A program made the translations under genes and the position numbers. A model generated the notes under the pieces. The model saw only the letters and a list, made by a program, of their open reading frames with translations, was not told where the DNA came from and made no database searches. This document shows, in pieces, positions 28,531-38,977 of a DNA stretch of 64,000 nucleotides. The stretch is from Anaerococcus jeddahensis (GTDB taxonomy: Bacteria; Bacillota; Clostridia; Tissierellales; Peptoniphilaceae). The stretch spans positions 992,001-1,056,000 of the forward strand of contig NZ_CWHU01000005.1 of assembly GCF_001182725.1 (NCBI RefSeq), written 5' to 3'. Within the stretch, counting starts at the first letter, position 1. The number at the start of each line of letters is the position of its first letter.

Positions 28531-30036
28531 TTATCTACCTCCTCTCATCTTGTCCAATATGAGAATTTTATTACTTTCACTCATATTCAAAACACTTTCT
28601 ATTTTTCCATCTCCCATTACCCAGAGCTTACTCACTGTGTTCGCTAAAAACTCAAAATCATGACTTATTACCAAAACTGTTATCCCTTTTTTTAATTGTT
28701 CTTCAATCAGTTTTGCGACTGAAAGCATTGAGTCTTTATCACAACCTGATGTTGGTTCATCATAGATGAAAACTTTTGCCTGTTTCATCATTCCACAAGC
28801 TATTGTCAGTCTTTGTTTTTCTCCTCTTGATAAAGCAAACGGATGCTTATCTATATATTTATCTAAGCCAAGAACATTCAAAATAGACTTTGCCTTTTGG
28901 GTATTTTCTTTTTTATCTTTATTTGAAATACCAAGCAGCATTTCATCAAGTACACTTTCCGAAAATAACTGATAGTCTGAATCCTGAAATACAAAATATG
29001 ACATATCCATTAAATCTTTACGATTCAACTCTTTATCTTTTTCCGCCCATATTTTCCCCTCTTTTATCTTCTCAAGTCCTGAAATTACCCTTGCAAAAGT
29101 AGTTTTCCCAGTACCATTTAACCCAATAAGACCAATGGCTTTTCCACACTCCATATTGAAATCAAGATGATTTAAGATGTATTGATTTTGCTTATTTCCA
29201 ACCTTAGTTGCACTTGGGTAACAAAATTTCAAGCCTTTCCCACTGATACTTTCATCATTTAATTGATATAAATCTTTCTTCTCACTTATCCTGTATTCTT
29301 TTAATTCAAGAGTTCTTAGTCCATTATCATCCCAAAACTTCCCTTCAAGATGGATAACTTCTTCCCGACTCAAGTCCTGTGCAATCTCTCCATCTTTAAC
29401 CAAAAGAAAACGGTCAATTAAAGATTTTACATAGTACAAACGATGTTCAATTAGAACAACAGTTGTTCCCTTTTTCTTTAATTTTTCCAAAATTAAAAAT
29501 AGGTCAAATGTTGCTTTCATATCCAAATTTGCTGAAGGCTCATCTAAAATTAAAACTTTCGGATTCATTGCATAGATGCTTGCAATAGCTATCTTTTGTT
29601 TCTGCCCGCTTGATAATTCAAAAACAGATTTTCCTTTCAGTTCCTCAATATCCAGCTCTGCATATACTTCTTCTACTCTCTGTTTGATTTCATATCTTGA
29701 TTTGCAGATAGTTTGAAGCCCAAAAGCTATTTCTTCATCTGTCGTTGTCGTGAAAAATTGACTTCTTGGATCTTGAAATACAGTACCTACAATACGCCCT
29801 ATTTCATGAAGCGATAATTTGCTTATATCTTTTCCGGACGCAAAGGCTTCTCCTTGCATTTTGCCTTTGTAATAATGTGGAATAAGACCATTCATTACAC
29901 TTCCAAGAGTACTTTTACCACTTCCACTTTTCCCTGAAATTAAAACAAATTCACCTTTTTTAATTTCAAGATTGATATTTTTTAAAGCAGTTCGCCCATC
30001 TTCCCATTCATAAGAAACATTTTTTAACAAAATCAT
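28531..30036 (-). CDS. ECF transporter ATPase with two fused ABC domains
   Basis: A 501-residue protein with two ABC domains in one chain. Domain 1: Walker A SGKSGSGKSTLG, signature ELSSGQKQKIAIA, Walker B VLILDEPSANLD. Domain 2: Walker A GLNGTGKTTFA, signature ALSRGEKQRLTIA, Walker B VFIYDEPTSGCD. Most ECF systems use two separate ATPases (EcfA1/A2), so this is the fused form. The ATG at 30036 follows GAGG and starts 2 nt after the stop of the upstream ABC gene. It powers the ECF importer coded by the next two genes. Confidence 0.9.
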   Translation of the reverse strand: MILLKNVSYEWEDGRTALKNINLEIKKGEFVLISGKSGSGKSTLGSVMNGLIPHYYKGKMQGEAFASGKDISKLSLHEIGRIVGTVFQDPRSQFFTTTTDEEIAFGLQTICKSRYEIKQRVEEVYAELDIEELKGKSVFELSSGQKQKIAIASIYAMNPKVLILDEPSANLDMKATFDLFLILEKLKKKGTTVVLIEHRLYYVKSLIDRFLLVKDGEIAQDLSREEVIHLEGKFWDDNGLRTLELKEYRISEKKDLYQLNDESISGKGLKFCYPSATKVGNKQNQYILNHLDFNMECGKAIGLIGLNGTGKTTFARVISGLEKIKEGKIWAEKDKELNRKDLMDMSYFVFQDSDYQLFSESVLDEMLLGISNKDKKENTQKAKSILNVLGLDKYIDKHPFALSRGEKQRLTIACGMMKQAKVFIYDEPTSGCDKDSMLSVAKLIEEQLKKGITVLVISHDFEFLANTVSKLWVMGDGKIESVLNMSESNKILILDKMRGGR

Positions 30037-30038
30037 GA

Positions 30039-31748
30039 TTATACCTCGTACTGAGCTTTCCATAATTTTGTGTAGTAACCATTTTTCGCAAGAAGTTCAC
30101 CATGCTTTCCTTTTTCAAGTAAATTTCCTTTTTGAAATACGAGAATTTGGTCAGCTTTTTGAATTGTTTTTAAATGATGAGCCACTACAAGTACAGTTCT
30201 ATTCTTTGCAAGTTCTGTAATAGCATCCTGTATCAAAGATTCATTTACAGGATCAACATTACTTGTCATTTCATCAAGAATTAAAATCGGTGCATCTTTT
30301 AGAAAAGCTCTTGCAATAGATATTCTTTGTCTTTGTCCACCTGATAAAATTCCTCCATTTTCGCCAATATCAGTTTCATAACCTTTTGGTAAACTCATAA
30401 TGAAATCATGTATTCTTGCTTTCTTTGCAGCTTCAATGATTTCCTCTTTTGTAGCTCCTTTTTTACCTACTCTGATATTTTCTTCAATCGTGTTATCAAA
30501 CAATTGAACATTCTGCATGACAATGCTAATACGGTCTAAAAGCTCATCATAAGGAATATCCCTTATATCAATTCCTCCGAGTGTAATTTTTCCTTTATGC
30601 ACATCATAAAATCTTAGAAGTAAGTTGGTTATAGTGGTCTTTCCACTACCTGATTCTCCAACTAAGGCTGTCATTGTTTTTTCAGCAATAGAAAAGCTCA
30701 ATTTTTCCATTTTAAATTCATCTTTTTCATAGGAAAATCCAATGTTATCAAAAGCTATATCATTATCTTTCGGAACAATTCCATTCACTTTATCCGGGAT
30801 TACATCTGCATATAAAATTCTTGAAAGTCTTTCGTAACTATCTACCGCCGAAACATAGTTCATATAGTGTTGTTCCATAGAAGCGAACGGCTTATAAAAC
30901 TCTTTTGAAATTACTGCAAAGATAATAAAATTAAGTACATCAAGACTTCCCTTTATAACAAGTATTGCTCCTGCAATTAAAAGAACTAAATATCCAATAT
31001 CCAGTAAAAACCCAAATATAGATAGCTGTTTTGCCTTGAATCTTGAAGCTACTTTGCTTGTTTCTCCAAACTTTTTTGTCTTGTTCATAAGCTCATTATC
31101 CAAGCTTTTATTGTTTGAAAAACTCTTTAGTACAGGTATTCCTCTAACATATTCAACAAATAAGCTAACCATATCAAGAAGTGCTGAATTATTCTGATTC
31201 TCTATTCTTTCAGATTGCTTAATTGTCAGATATAGAAAGACAAGTGCAATCGGAACAGATACAGCCATTAGAATAGCAAGTTTGAAATCAATACTTGCAA
31301 GACCGATAAATACGACTGCACCTATCAAAAAATCGCCAAACATTCTCGACCACATGTGTCCTACAACAAGAGACATATTATCAACATCTTTGTGTAAAAT
31401 TGTATTGATCTCTCCCAGTCTTTCATTGGTATAAAATCCCAAACTGAATTTTTTCAATTTAATAATCATGCGTTCTCTGATTTGCTGAACAATATCAAAA
31501 CCTGCACTATGCTTTTTCATATCTGCAACCATATTACAAATGCCTTTGAATACTACAAGTAACCCAATTGCAATAAAACCTTTATATAAACTTGCTAAAC
31601 TCGTCCCATCAAATATCTGAAACAGTATAGAAAATACGATAACAATCATGGCTATGGAGCTTAGTCCATAAAGGGCAAAGAATACACTTGATATAATCAA
31701 ATCTCTCTTGCCGGTTTTTGTAAGCAGCTTTAACATTTCTCTAAACAT
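30039..31748 (-). CDS. ABC transporter half-unit (permease plus ATPase), second subunit
   Basis: A 569-residue half-transporter with a type IV exporter-fold membrane domain (residues 1-300, six helices) and a C-terminal ABC domain: GESGSGKTTITNLLL, ILSGGQRQRISIA, PILILDEMTSNVD. It overlaps the first half-unit by 8 nt and should form a heterodimer with it. The pair resembles YbtP/YbtQ and IrtA/IrtB-type siderophore importers as much as drug exporters; the adjacent ECF genes favour a metal-chelate role. No substrate evidence is visible. Confidence 0.9.
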   Translation of the reverse strand: MFREMLKLLTKTGKRDLIISSVFFALYGLSSIAMIVIVFSILFQIFDGTSLASLYKGFIAIGLLVVFKGICNMVADMKKHSAGFDIVQQIRERMIIKLKKFSLGFYTNERLGEINTILHKDVDNMSLVVGHMWSRMFGDFLIGAVVFIGLASIDFKLAILMAVSVPIALVFLYLTIKQSERIENQNNSALLDMVSLFVEYVRGIPVLKSFSNNKSLDNELMNKTKKFGETSKVASRFKAKQLSIFGFLLDIGYLVLLIAGAILVIKGSLDVLNFIIFAVISKEFYKPFASMEQHYMNYVSAVDSYERLSRILYADVIPDKVNGIVPKDNDIAFDNIGFSYEKDEFKMEKLSFSIAEKTMTALVGESGSGKTTITNLLLRFYDVHKGKITLGGIDIRDIPYDELLDRISIVMQNVQLFDNTIEENIRVGKKGATKEEIIEAAKKARIHDFIMSLPKGYETDIGENGGILSGGQRQRISIARAFLKDAPILILDEMTSNVDPVNESLIQDAITELAKNRTVLVVAHHLKTIQKADQILVFQKGNLLEKGKHGELLAKNGYYTKLWKAQYEV

Positions 31749-33480
31749 TTTCTGTTACCACCTCTTTCAAATTCCATCTATCTACCTTGTTCTGTGCTTC
31801 AACCATATCCTTATAGAACTCACATCTTTTCATCAACTCTTCATGGCTTCCTGCATCAAGAACAACACCCTTATCCATAACTATAATTTGGTCTGAATCT
31901 CTAATTGTGTTTAGATGATGAGCAATTGTAATAATGGTTTTATCCTTGCTTAAATCGTCAATTGCTTCGCCGATTAGTCTTTCATTTTCACTATCAACAG
32001 CTGCCATTGCTTCATCTAATATTAAAATCGGTGCATTTTTCAGTATCATTCTTGCTATGGAGATTCTTTGTTTTTCTCCACCAGATAACTTAACTCCCAT
32101 TTCACCTACTCGTGTTTCATATCCATTTGGCAATGCTGAAATAAAATCATGGCATCTTGCTTTTTTAGCAGCTTCTATGACTTCTTCTTTTGTTGCATTT
32201 AGTTTTCCAATTGCTATATTTTCAAAAATACTTAAATCAAAAAGGATAACTTCTTGTTGCACACTACCAATCAGCATTGAGATATTTTCTTGACTATATT
32301 CTTTTATATCTTTTCCATTTATCAGTATTTGTCCTTCATCTGCATCCCAAAATCCCATAAGCAAATTAGATACAGTACTTTTCCCACAACCACTTGCTCC
32401 TACAAAGGCGTTCAAACTATTTTTCTTAAAATTGAAATTGATATTTTTAAGCTCAAAGCTATCTTTTCCGTATGCAAAATTCACATCTTTAAATTCTATA
32501 TTTCCAAATTCTAAACCTTGTTCTGTCTTTTTCTTTGGAAGCGGAACTGTTAAAACTTTTCCAATCGCCTTTAGTGCTTCCTTAAACACAATAGAAAAAT
32601 GTTGCAATGTAGCCGTCTTACTTATAGATGCAGTAAAAGCAGACGATAAAATAATGGCAAGTATAAAATTAGGGGTTGTAATATTTCCATAGTAAAGAAA
32701 TATACTTCCCAAAATCATGACAATAACTACTCCAATTTCCATAAATATGTCAATGAGTCCCATTGGAATTGTAATTGCTCCCATGCTCTTTTTAACCCAG
32801 TAAATATATTCTCTTGCCGTTTTTAATGTTCTTTCACTAATCTCCTCTTCTTTAGCAAAAGCCTTAATCACAGAAATATTTTTTACATATTCCATTAGCT
32901 CTTCTCTCATCTTATTTTCATGGTTAAAGTAAATAGCAAAGTTTTTATCCATTGTTTTCTGTGAAAGAACTTTTACCAAATACATGAGTGGAACTCCAGC
33001 AATCATTCCAAGAGCAAGACGCCAATCAACAAAAATCATAGCTACAAAAATAATGGTAGGCAGAAGTGTAACTGCCATTATTTCAGGAAGACCATGGGCA
33101 AGGTATACTTCCACTTGCTCTACATCATGTTGAACAATGTTGGTAAGCTCTCCTGTATTATGTTCTTTAAAGAATCCCAAACTTAGTTTTTTCAGATGAC
33201 CGATAATATCTAACCTAAGTTCTGTTAATTTTTCGTATGCTTTCTCATGGGCAACCTTTGTTGCAAAATAATAAAACACTCCCTTTAATACAAACGATAT
33301 AAAGATTCCCAAGAATATATACTTTAAATTACCTTCGTTAATATTGTTTGTGATTAAAGAACTAATCAAATATACAAGTAAGATTTGTGGTATCAAATCA
33401 AATACTATTTTTAAAGCAAGAAGTGAATTGGATAAACTATTTTTCCCAATCACTTTTTTCCTTAATTCTTTTTCCGGCAT
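31741..33480 (-). CDS. ABC transporter half-unit (permease plus ATPase), first subunit
   Basis: A 579-residue half-transporter: six-helix membrane domain (about 20-300) and an ABC domain with GASGCGKSTVSNLL, KLSGGEKQRISIA and PILILDEAMAAVDSE. The usual catalytic glutamate is kept (LDEA). The ATG at 33480 has AAAGGAGAG upstream; a TTG 18 nt earlier is a weaker choice. A palindrome matching the tetR promoter half-sites lies 27 nt upstream, so this operon is probably repressed by the TetR protein. It pairs with the next gene, which it overlaps by 8 nt. Confidence 0.9.
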   Translation of the reverse strand: MPEKELRKKVIGKNSLSNSLLALKIVFDLIPQILLVYLISSLITNNINEGNLKYIFLGIFISFVLKGVFYYFATKVAHEKAYEKLTELRLDIIGHLKKLSLGFFKEHNTGELTNIVQHDVEQVEVYLAHGLPEIMAVTLLPTIIFVAMIFVDWRLALGMIAGVPLMYLVKVLSQKTMDKNFAIYFNHENKMREELMEYVKNISVIKAFAKEEEISERTLKTAREYIYWVKKSMGAITIPMGLIDIFMEIGVVIVMILGSIFLYYGNITTPNFILAIILSSAFTASISKTATLQHFSIVFKEALKAIGKVLTVPLPKKKTEQGLEFGNIEFKDVNFAYGKDSFELKNINFNFKKNSLNAFVGASGCGKSTVSNLLMGFWDADEGQILINGKDIKEYSQENISMLIGSVQQEVILFDLSIFENIAIGKLNATKEEVIEAAKKARCHDFISALPNGYETRVGEMGVKLSGGEKQRISIARMILKNAPILILDEAMAAVDSENERLIGEAIDDLSKDKTIITIAHHLNTIRDSDQIIVMDKGVVLDAGSHEELMKRCEFYKDMVEAQNKVDRWNLKEVVTENV

Positions 33481-33506
33481 GAACAACTCTCCTTTCAAAA
33501 TTGAAT

Positions 33507-33530
33507 AATATTGAATTTCAATTCAGTATT
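33507..33530. promoter_or_regulatory. Putative TetR operator before the ABC/ECF operon
   Basis: An inverted repeat of two 11-bp half-sites (AATATTGAATT and AATTCAGTATT, 2-nt spacer, one mismatch). The same half-sites flank the tetR promoter. It lies 27 nt upstream of the ABC start and includes AATATTATT, a possible -10 region. Binding is inferred from the shared motif. Confidence 0.6.
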
Positions 33531-33543
33531 AAGGTTTAAAGTA

Positions 33544-33568
33544 AGACTTTGCTGATTACGCAAAGTCT
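33544..33568 (-). terminator. Hairpin after the ClbS-like gene
   Basis: On the minus strand AGACTTTGC pairs with GCAAAGTCT (9 bp, 7-nt loop). The tail TTACTTTAA is only moderately T-rich, so termination may be weak. It separates the tetR-clbS pair from the transporter operon. Confidence 0.55.
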
Positions 33569-33620
33569 ATTTTATCCGATCACTATATTTTTTTAAATTA
33601 CTGTATCAGCAAATCAAAAA

Positions 33621-34139
33621 TTATAGCACAATCTTTTTCCATTTTCTAATCTTAGTTCTAAACGTTCCAAAAGGGGCAACCGTATTAACATGAATAAACT
33701 TATAAACTTCCCATGTCGCTGTTTTAGTAGCTTCATCAGCCCATTTTCTCATATGCGGTTGAAATAATTCTTCTTCACTTAGTGTATCAATCATTGTATA
33801 GATAGATATAATATTTTCTTTCAATCGTTTCTTTAATTCTTCTATCGATAAATGAGCATAAGTATCGGTAAACCACTGATATAATTCTCCAAGTTGATTC
33901 CATTTAAACATATCCGACGGTGTCTTTACTTCAAAACCGTTTTTCTCATCTTTTTCCCATTTCAAAACTAATGTTGTCCATCCGAGTTGATAAGCAAGAT
34001 TTTCTGCTGGTGTTCTGTCAACTTCAGGGACTCTCTTATCTTTGAGAGATTCAGGAATAATATCAAATTCAGAAATATACTTTTCAAAACTTTTATTTAT
34101 CTCAGATTTCAGTTCTTCTTTATCTTTATATATCTTCAA
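33621..34139 (-). CDS. ClbS/DfsB-family four-helix-bundle protein
   Basis: A 172-residue protein with the ClbS/DfsB pattern: an N-terminal KEELKSEINKSFEKYISEF, the DRTPAENLAYQLGWTTLVLK block, FKWNQLGELYQWFTDTYAHL, and a C-terminal WEVYKFIHVNTVAPFGTFRT. ClbS is the self-protection protein against colibactin in E. coli; DfsB-like relatives have unknown roles. The start is TTG at 34139, with GGAGGAG just upstream. It lies 50 nt after tetR and before the transporter operon, so it probably responds to the same signal. Activity on a genotoxin here is not shown. Confidence 0.8.
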   Translation of the reverse strand: MKIYKDKEELKSEINKSFEKYISEFDIIPESLKDKRVPEVDRTPAENLAYQLGWTTLVLKWEKDEKNGFEVKTPSDMFKWNQLGELYQWFTDTYAHLSIEELKKRLKENIISIYTMIDTLSEEELFQPHMRKWADEATKTATWEVYKFIHVNTVAPFGTFRTKIRKWKKIVL

Positions 34140-34189
34140 AATATCTCCTCCAAAAATTTAAATTTATCGCATTTAAATATCAAATCAAC

Positions 34190-34762
34190 TTACAATGATT
34201 CCACTCCCTTGTAATAACACTTTGCAATAAGTTTTAGCATATCTTTTGCCCACTTTTCACTTTGATAATGCCTTGCTATTTCAAGAAGTCCCTCTGTAAA
34301 GTTACTGGCTAAAATATGGGCAAGCATTGGATCATATTCCTGTTTCGATTGTCTTTTTAAACTTACTTCAATATGAACCTGCATTTGCGATATGAGTTTT
34401 TGTTTTGCTTCTGTATGCTTTGTACCTGAGCTTTTATCCATTAAAATAATTAACTTCTTACGATCTTTTAAAAGTTCATGAATATAATTTTCTCCAACTT
34501 CATCAAACCTTTCAGAAGCAGAACCTTTTTCCAAAGATTCTTCCTCATTAAAAGCTGACTCGAAGTTTATATAAACAGAACTTACTACTGCATCAAACAA
34601 AACTGCCTTATTTTTGAAATAGGTATAAATTAGTGCCACAGGATTATCTGCTTCTTTTGCAATTTCTGTTAATTTGGCACCTCTATAATCCTTTTTATAA
34701 AATACTTTTTCTGCTGCTTCGAGTATTCTATTTCTAACTTCTTCTTTTAATACTTGTGCCAT
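34190..34762 (-). CDS. TetR/AcrR-family transcriptional regulator
   Basis: A 190-residue TetR-type regulator. The N-terminal helix-turn-helix reads RNRILEAAEKVFYKKDYRGA, KLTEIAKEADNPVALIYTYF, KNKAVLFDAV. The C-terminal ligand domain is variable. ATG at 34762 follows GAGGTG. Its own promoter contains AATACTGAAT/ATTCAATATT half-sites also present as a compact palindrome before the ABC genes, which suggests autorepression and control of the transporter operon. The ligand is unknown. Confidence 0.88.
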   Translation of the reverse strand: MAQVLKEEVRNRILEAAEKVFYKKDYRGAKLTEIAKEADNPVALIYTYFKNKAVLFDAVVSSVYINFESAFNEEESLEKGSASERFDEVGENYIHELLKDRKKLIILMDKSSGTKHTEAKQKLISQMQVHIEVSLKRQSKQEYDPMLAHILASNFTEGLLEIARHYQSEKWAKDMLKLIAKCYYKGVESL

Positions 34763-34801
34763 AGCACACCTCTTTCTATTCCAATACTGAATATATATTT
34801 A

Positions 34802-34830
34802 ATAATAAATCAAAATTCAATATTTGTCAA
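34802..34830 (-). promoter_or_regulatory. Promoter of tetR with operator half-sites
   Basis: On the minus strand TTGACA (34830-34825), a 17-nt spacer and TATTAT (34807-34802) form a near-consensus sigma-A promoter. The spacer contains AATATTGAATT (34824-34814), and a matching half-site AATACTGAAT (forward, 34783-34792) lies near the expected transcription start. TetR bound there would block its own transcription. Confidence 0.75.
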
Positions 34831-34837
34831 GATAGGT

Positions 34838-36700
<1,863 letters not shown>

Positions 36701-36731
36701 TCAATAAAAAAAGAATTAAGAAGTACATATT

Positions 36732-36746
36732 TCACTAAAATAGTGA
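36732..36746. repeat. Small palindrome near recombinase-side end of nested element
   Basis: TCACTA-AAA-TAGTGA lies about 27 nt inside the element border. Terminal palindromes can be recombinase-binding sites in TnpX-type elements. No equivalent was found at the tnpW end, so its role is uncertain. Confidence 0.3.
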
Positions 36747-36772
36747 TTAAGTGTTCTCCTTAATTCTATTAC

Positions 36773-36777
36773 TCCTG
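36773..36777 (-). repeat. Direct repeat CAGGA at right border of nested element
   Basis: CAGGA (minus strand) at the edge of the virD4 5' fragment, identical to 21649-21653. Sequence on the outer side (AAGCTTGCAG) codes for virD4 KLAAG; on the inner side non-coding element sequence starts. Confidence 0.8.
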
Positions 36778-37768
36778 CTGCAAGCTTATATTTCTTATAT
36801 TGTTTAACTGCAAAATGACTTGGGTCTTTCTTTTCAAGAGCTTCAAAGAGCCTATCAATTGGGTTCATATAGGTTTCGTCATCTTCTCTAACTTCACTTG
36901 CGTCAATCATATCCAAAAGCGTCTTAAAGTTCTTTTCTTCTTCTGGTGCTTCATAATAGATATAACCGATAAGGGCAGTGTAATATAACTTTTCAGCCTT
37001 TACCCAAAAATCTTCTCCTGCCTTTTCTCCATCTCCCTTTGTATTAGCAATTATAGTTTGTACAAGCTTTAAAATATCTTTTTCACTTCTCAAATAGGCA
37101 AAGGGATTGTATTTCATGGACTTTTTGAAGTTTATTGTGTTTAAAATCTTTATGTCATATCCATTTTCATAAAGCATTTTTCCACACTCTAACACAAGTG
37201 TCCCTTTAGGGTCTGTTACTACATAGGAAGAGTGCATTTGCATTAGATTTGGCTTTACATAAAATCTTGTCTTTCCTGATCCAGAACCTCCTATTACTAA
37301 TACATTTTTATTTCTGGCGTATTTAGGATTTTTAGGTCTTGAGTTCATTGTTAGTCTTTCGGTATTAGTTATAAGAACATTGTTTTCAAACTTAGGGTCA
37401 ATGTATGGAGCAATATCCTTGCTTTCTCCCCATCTTGCAGATCCATATTCCTTGCCTTGCCTATATTTCTTTTTGTTTTTACCTTTGCTATAAACAATTA
37501 GCTTAACAAGACCAGCAACTGAAATGCCTAGTAACAAGTCCCTTGGATTAAGGCTTGGTATATAAGATAGAGTTCCTATATCAGAAATTCCCACCATTAT
37601 TCTATCAATAATATCTCCTCCTACATAAGAATTGATGTGCTTAGAAAAGATATTTCCAATGTAGAAGAATGATAGATAGGGAATGTTTGATAATATAAAT
37701 TTCTTTGGGTTGTCTATTTTAATTAAGTTTTTAATATCAGAAAGAATGGCTTCTAATATCTTATTCAT
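36773..37768 (-). pseudogene. virD4: virD4 coupling protein gene, 5' fragment
   Basis: The N-terminal 332 codons of the VirD4/TcpA-type coupling protein. It has two membrane helices in the first 90 residues, GSARWGESKDIAPYID, Walker A VIGGSGSGKTRFYVKPN near residue 162, and VVTDPKGTLVLECG. Virdict on function: without the Walker B half it cannot be active. The reading frame continues 18 foreign codons into the nested element before a stop at 36716. The ATG at 37768 overlaps the antirepressor stop (ATGAATAA). The 3' part is at 20848-21651. Confidence 0.93.
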
Positions 37769-38495
37769 CGTAGAAACCTTCACTATCTAATAAAATTAGT
37801 AGGTAGTGCCTTCCTTTTGGTGTTATAAATGTTTGTATGCCTACAAGTGTACCTAGTGGATCAACCCATTCTTTTACTTCAAAGTATCCCTTATTCTTAT
37901 CTGCATAAGGTAAGAGTTTCTTTTTCTTATCTCTATAAATTAATCTTTTATCCATTAAAAAACTTATAAACTGGTTTTGTGGTATGCCTAACTCTTTGGC
38001 AGTGTTTCTAAAGTTTGTAAGTAGGTTATAATCTACTAATTTGTCATAATAATCTGCCTTTGGTATTAATTCTTCAATTTCTTCTTCTCTTTCGGCAATA
38101 ATTCTATTGGCTACCAGAATTGCATCTGCAAGTAGCTCTTCGTTAGTTTTCTTTTCTTGCCCCGCTATATATCCTCCATTTTTTCTAATACTTGGTAAGA
38201 CTTCTCTAGTTACCCAAGCTTTGAATACTTTTGCTTGTGGTAGTTTTGATGAGAGGATAAGTGAATACAATCCTGACTCATTAATTATTGAAATATTCTG
38301 TATTCCTCCAGGGGTGTTCCATTTCGTTACACCCTTATCTTTTTCATCTACATGGTCATAAACAGCTTTCCTCGGATTGACATAACCTAACATAGTTGCT
38401 ACTTCATTTGCTATAAAGAAAAACTCACCGTCTTTTTCTATAACAGTGAGTTTCCCAAAATTCTTATTTTCAAATGTTTTTAAATTACTTATCAT
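37761..38495 (-). CDS. Phage-type antirepressor (BRO-N plus KilAC)
   Basis: A 244-residue protein with an N-terminal BRO domain (FGKLTVIEKDGEFFFIANEV, MLGYVNPRKAVYDHV, ESGLYSLILSSKLPQAKVFK) and a C-terminal antirepressor KilAC-type domain (about 145-240: LIPKADYYDKLVDYNLLTNF, KELGIPQNQFISFLMDKRLI). In phages such proteins relieve repression. In this ICE it lies directly between pcfB and virD4, overlapping both, so it may control or be co-expressed with the transfer genes. A terminator-like hairpin lies in its early codons (38415-38453). Confidence 0.88.
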   Translation of the reverse strand: MISNLKTFENKNFGKLTVIEKDGEFFFIANEVATMLGYVNPRKAVYDHVDEKDKGVTKWNTPGGIQNISIINESGLYSLILSSKLPQAKVFKAWVTREVLPSIRKNGGYIAGQEKKTNEELLADAILVANRIIAEREEEIEELIPKADYYDKLVDYNLLTNFRNTAKELGIPQNQFISFLMDKRLIYRDKKKKLLPYADKNKGYFEVKEWVDPLGTLVGIQTFITPKGRHYLLILLDSEGFYDE

Positions 38496-38977
38496 AAGCT
38501 TTGCTCCTTATGTTTATTTTTAACCTTATCTTTGCTAATGGTATCCTTAGCCATATCTTTAAACTTATTTATAGTCTTCGTTATTGAATCTTTCCTATCG
38601 GCTTTTCTTTCAGAAGCCTTAACCGCTTTTTTAAAGGCGTGTTCCATTACCTTTATATCCTTAGATTGAAAAAACACAGAGTGGTTACCAGTTTCCTTAT
38701 CTTTCATAACAGAAAACTTCACTCCGTGTTTATTTAAAATTTTCTTTAATTCTTTTAACTCAGGATCCTTTAGATTAATTTCTTCTAACTGTCCCTTTTT
38801 AACCATATCCTTTAGCTTTACTTCTTCTCCGTTATTTTTTATTACATTTTTCAAGCCTCCTTGTTTTTCTATTTGCTTGTGAACTTTCTTTAAGGCATCA
38901 AGAATTGCTTTACTTGTTGCTTTTGCAAGTCTTACTTCAAGATTAAGACTCGACCTAGATACTTCTTCATTAATCAT
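38492..38977 (-). CDS. pcfB: PcfB-family (DUF3801) transfer accessory protein
   Basis: A 161-residue basic protein of the PcfB/DUF3801 family: SRSSLNLEVRLAKATSKAIL at the N-terminus, then LKKILNKHGVKFSVMKDKET and VFFQSKDIKVMEHAFKKAVK. PcfB-type proteins are coded just before the VirD4 coupling protein and are thought to help the relaxosome dock. Here the order is pcfB-antirepressor-virD4. It overlaps the DnaC-like gene by 8 nt. GGAGGTGG precedes the ATG. Confidence 0.85.
   Translation of the reverse strand: MINEEVSRSSLNLEVRLAKATSKAILDALKKVHKQIEKQGGLKNVIKNNGEEVKLKDMVKKGQLEEINLKDPELKELKKILNKHGVKFSVMKDKETGNHSVFFQSKDIKVMEHAFKKAVKASERKADRKDSITKTINKFKDMAKDTISKDKVKNKHKEQSL

Noticed and set aside
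31741..33480. Multidrug exporter call for the two half-ABC genes
   Set aside because: The fold alone cannot separate export from import; the neighbouring ECF module argues for caution, so a neutral name was used.
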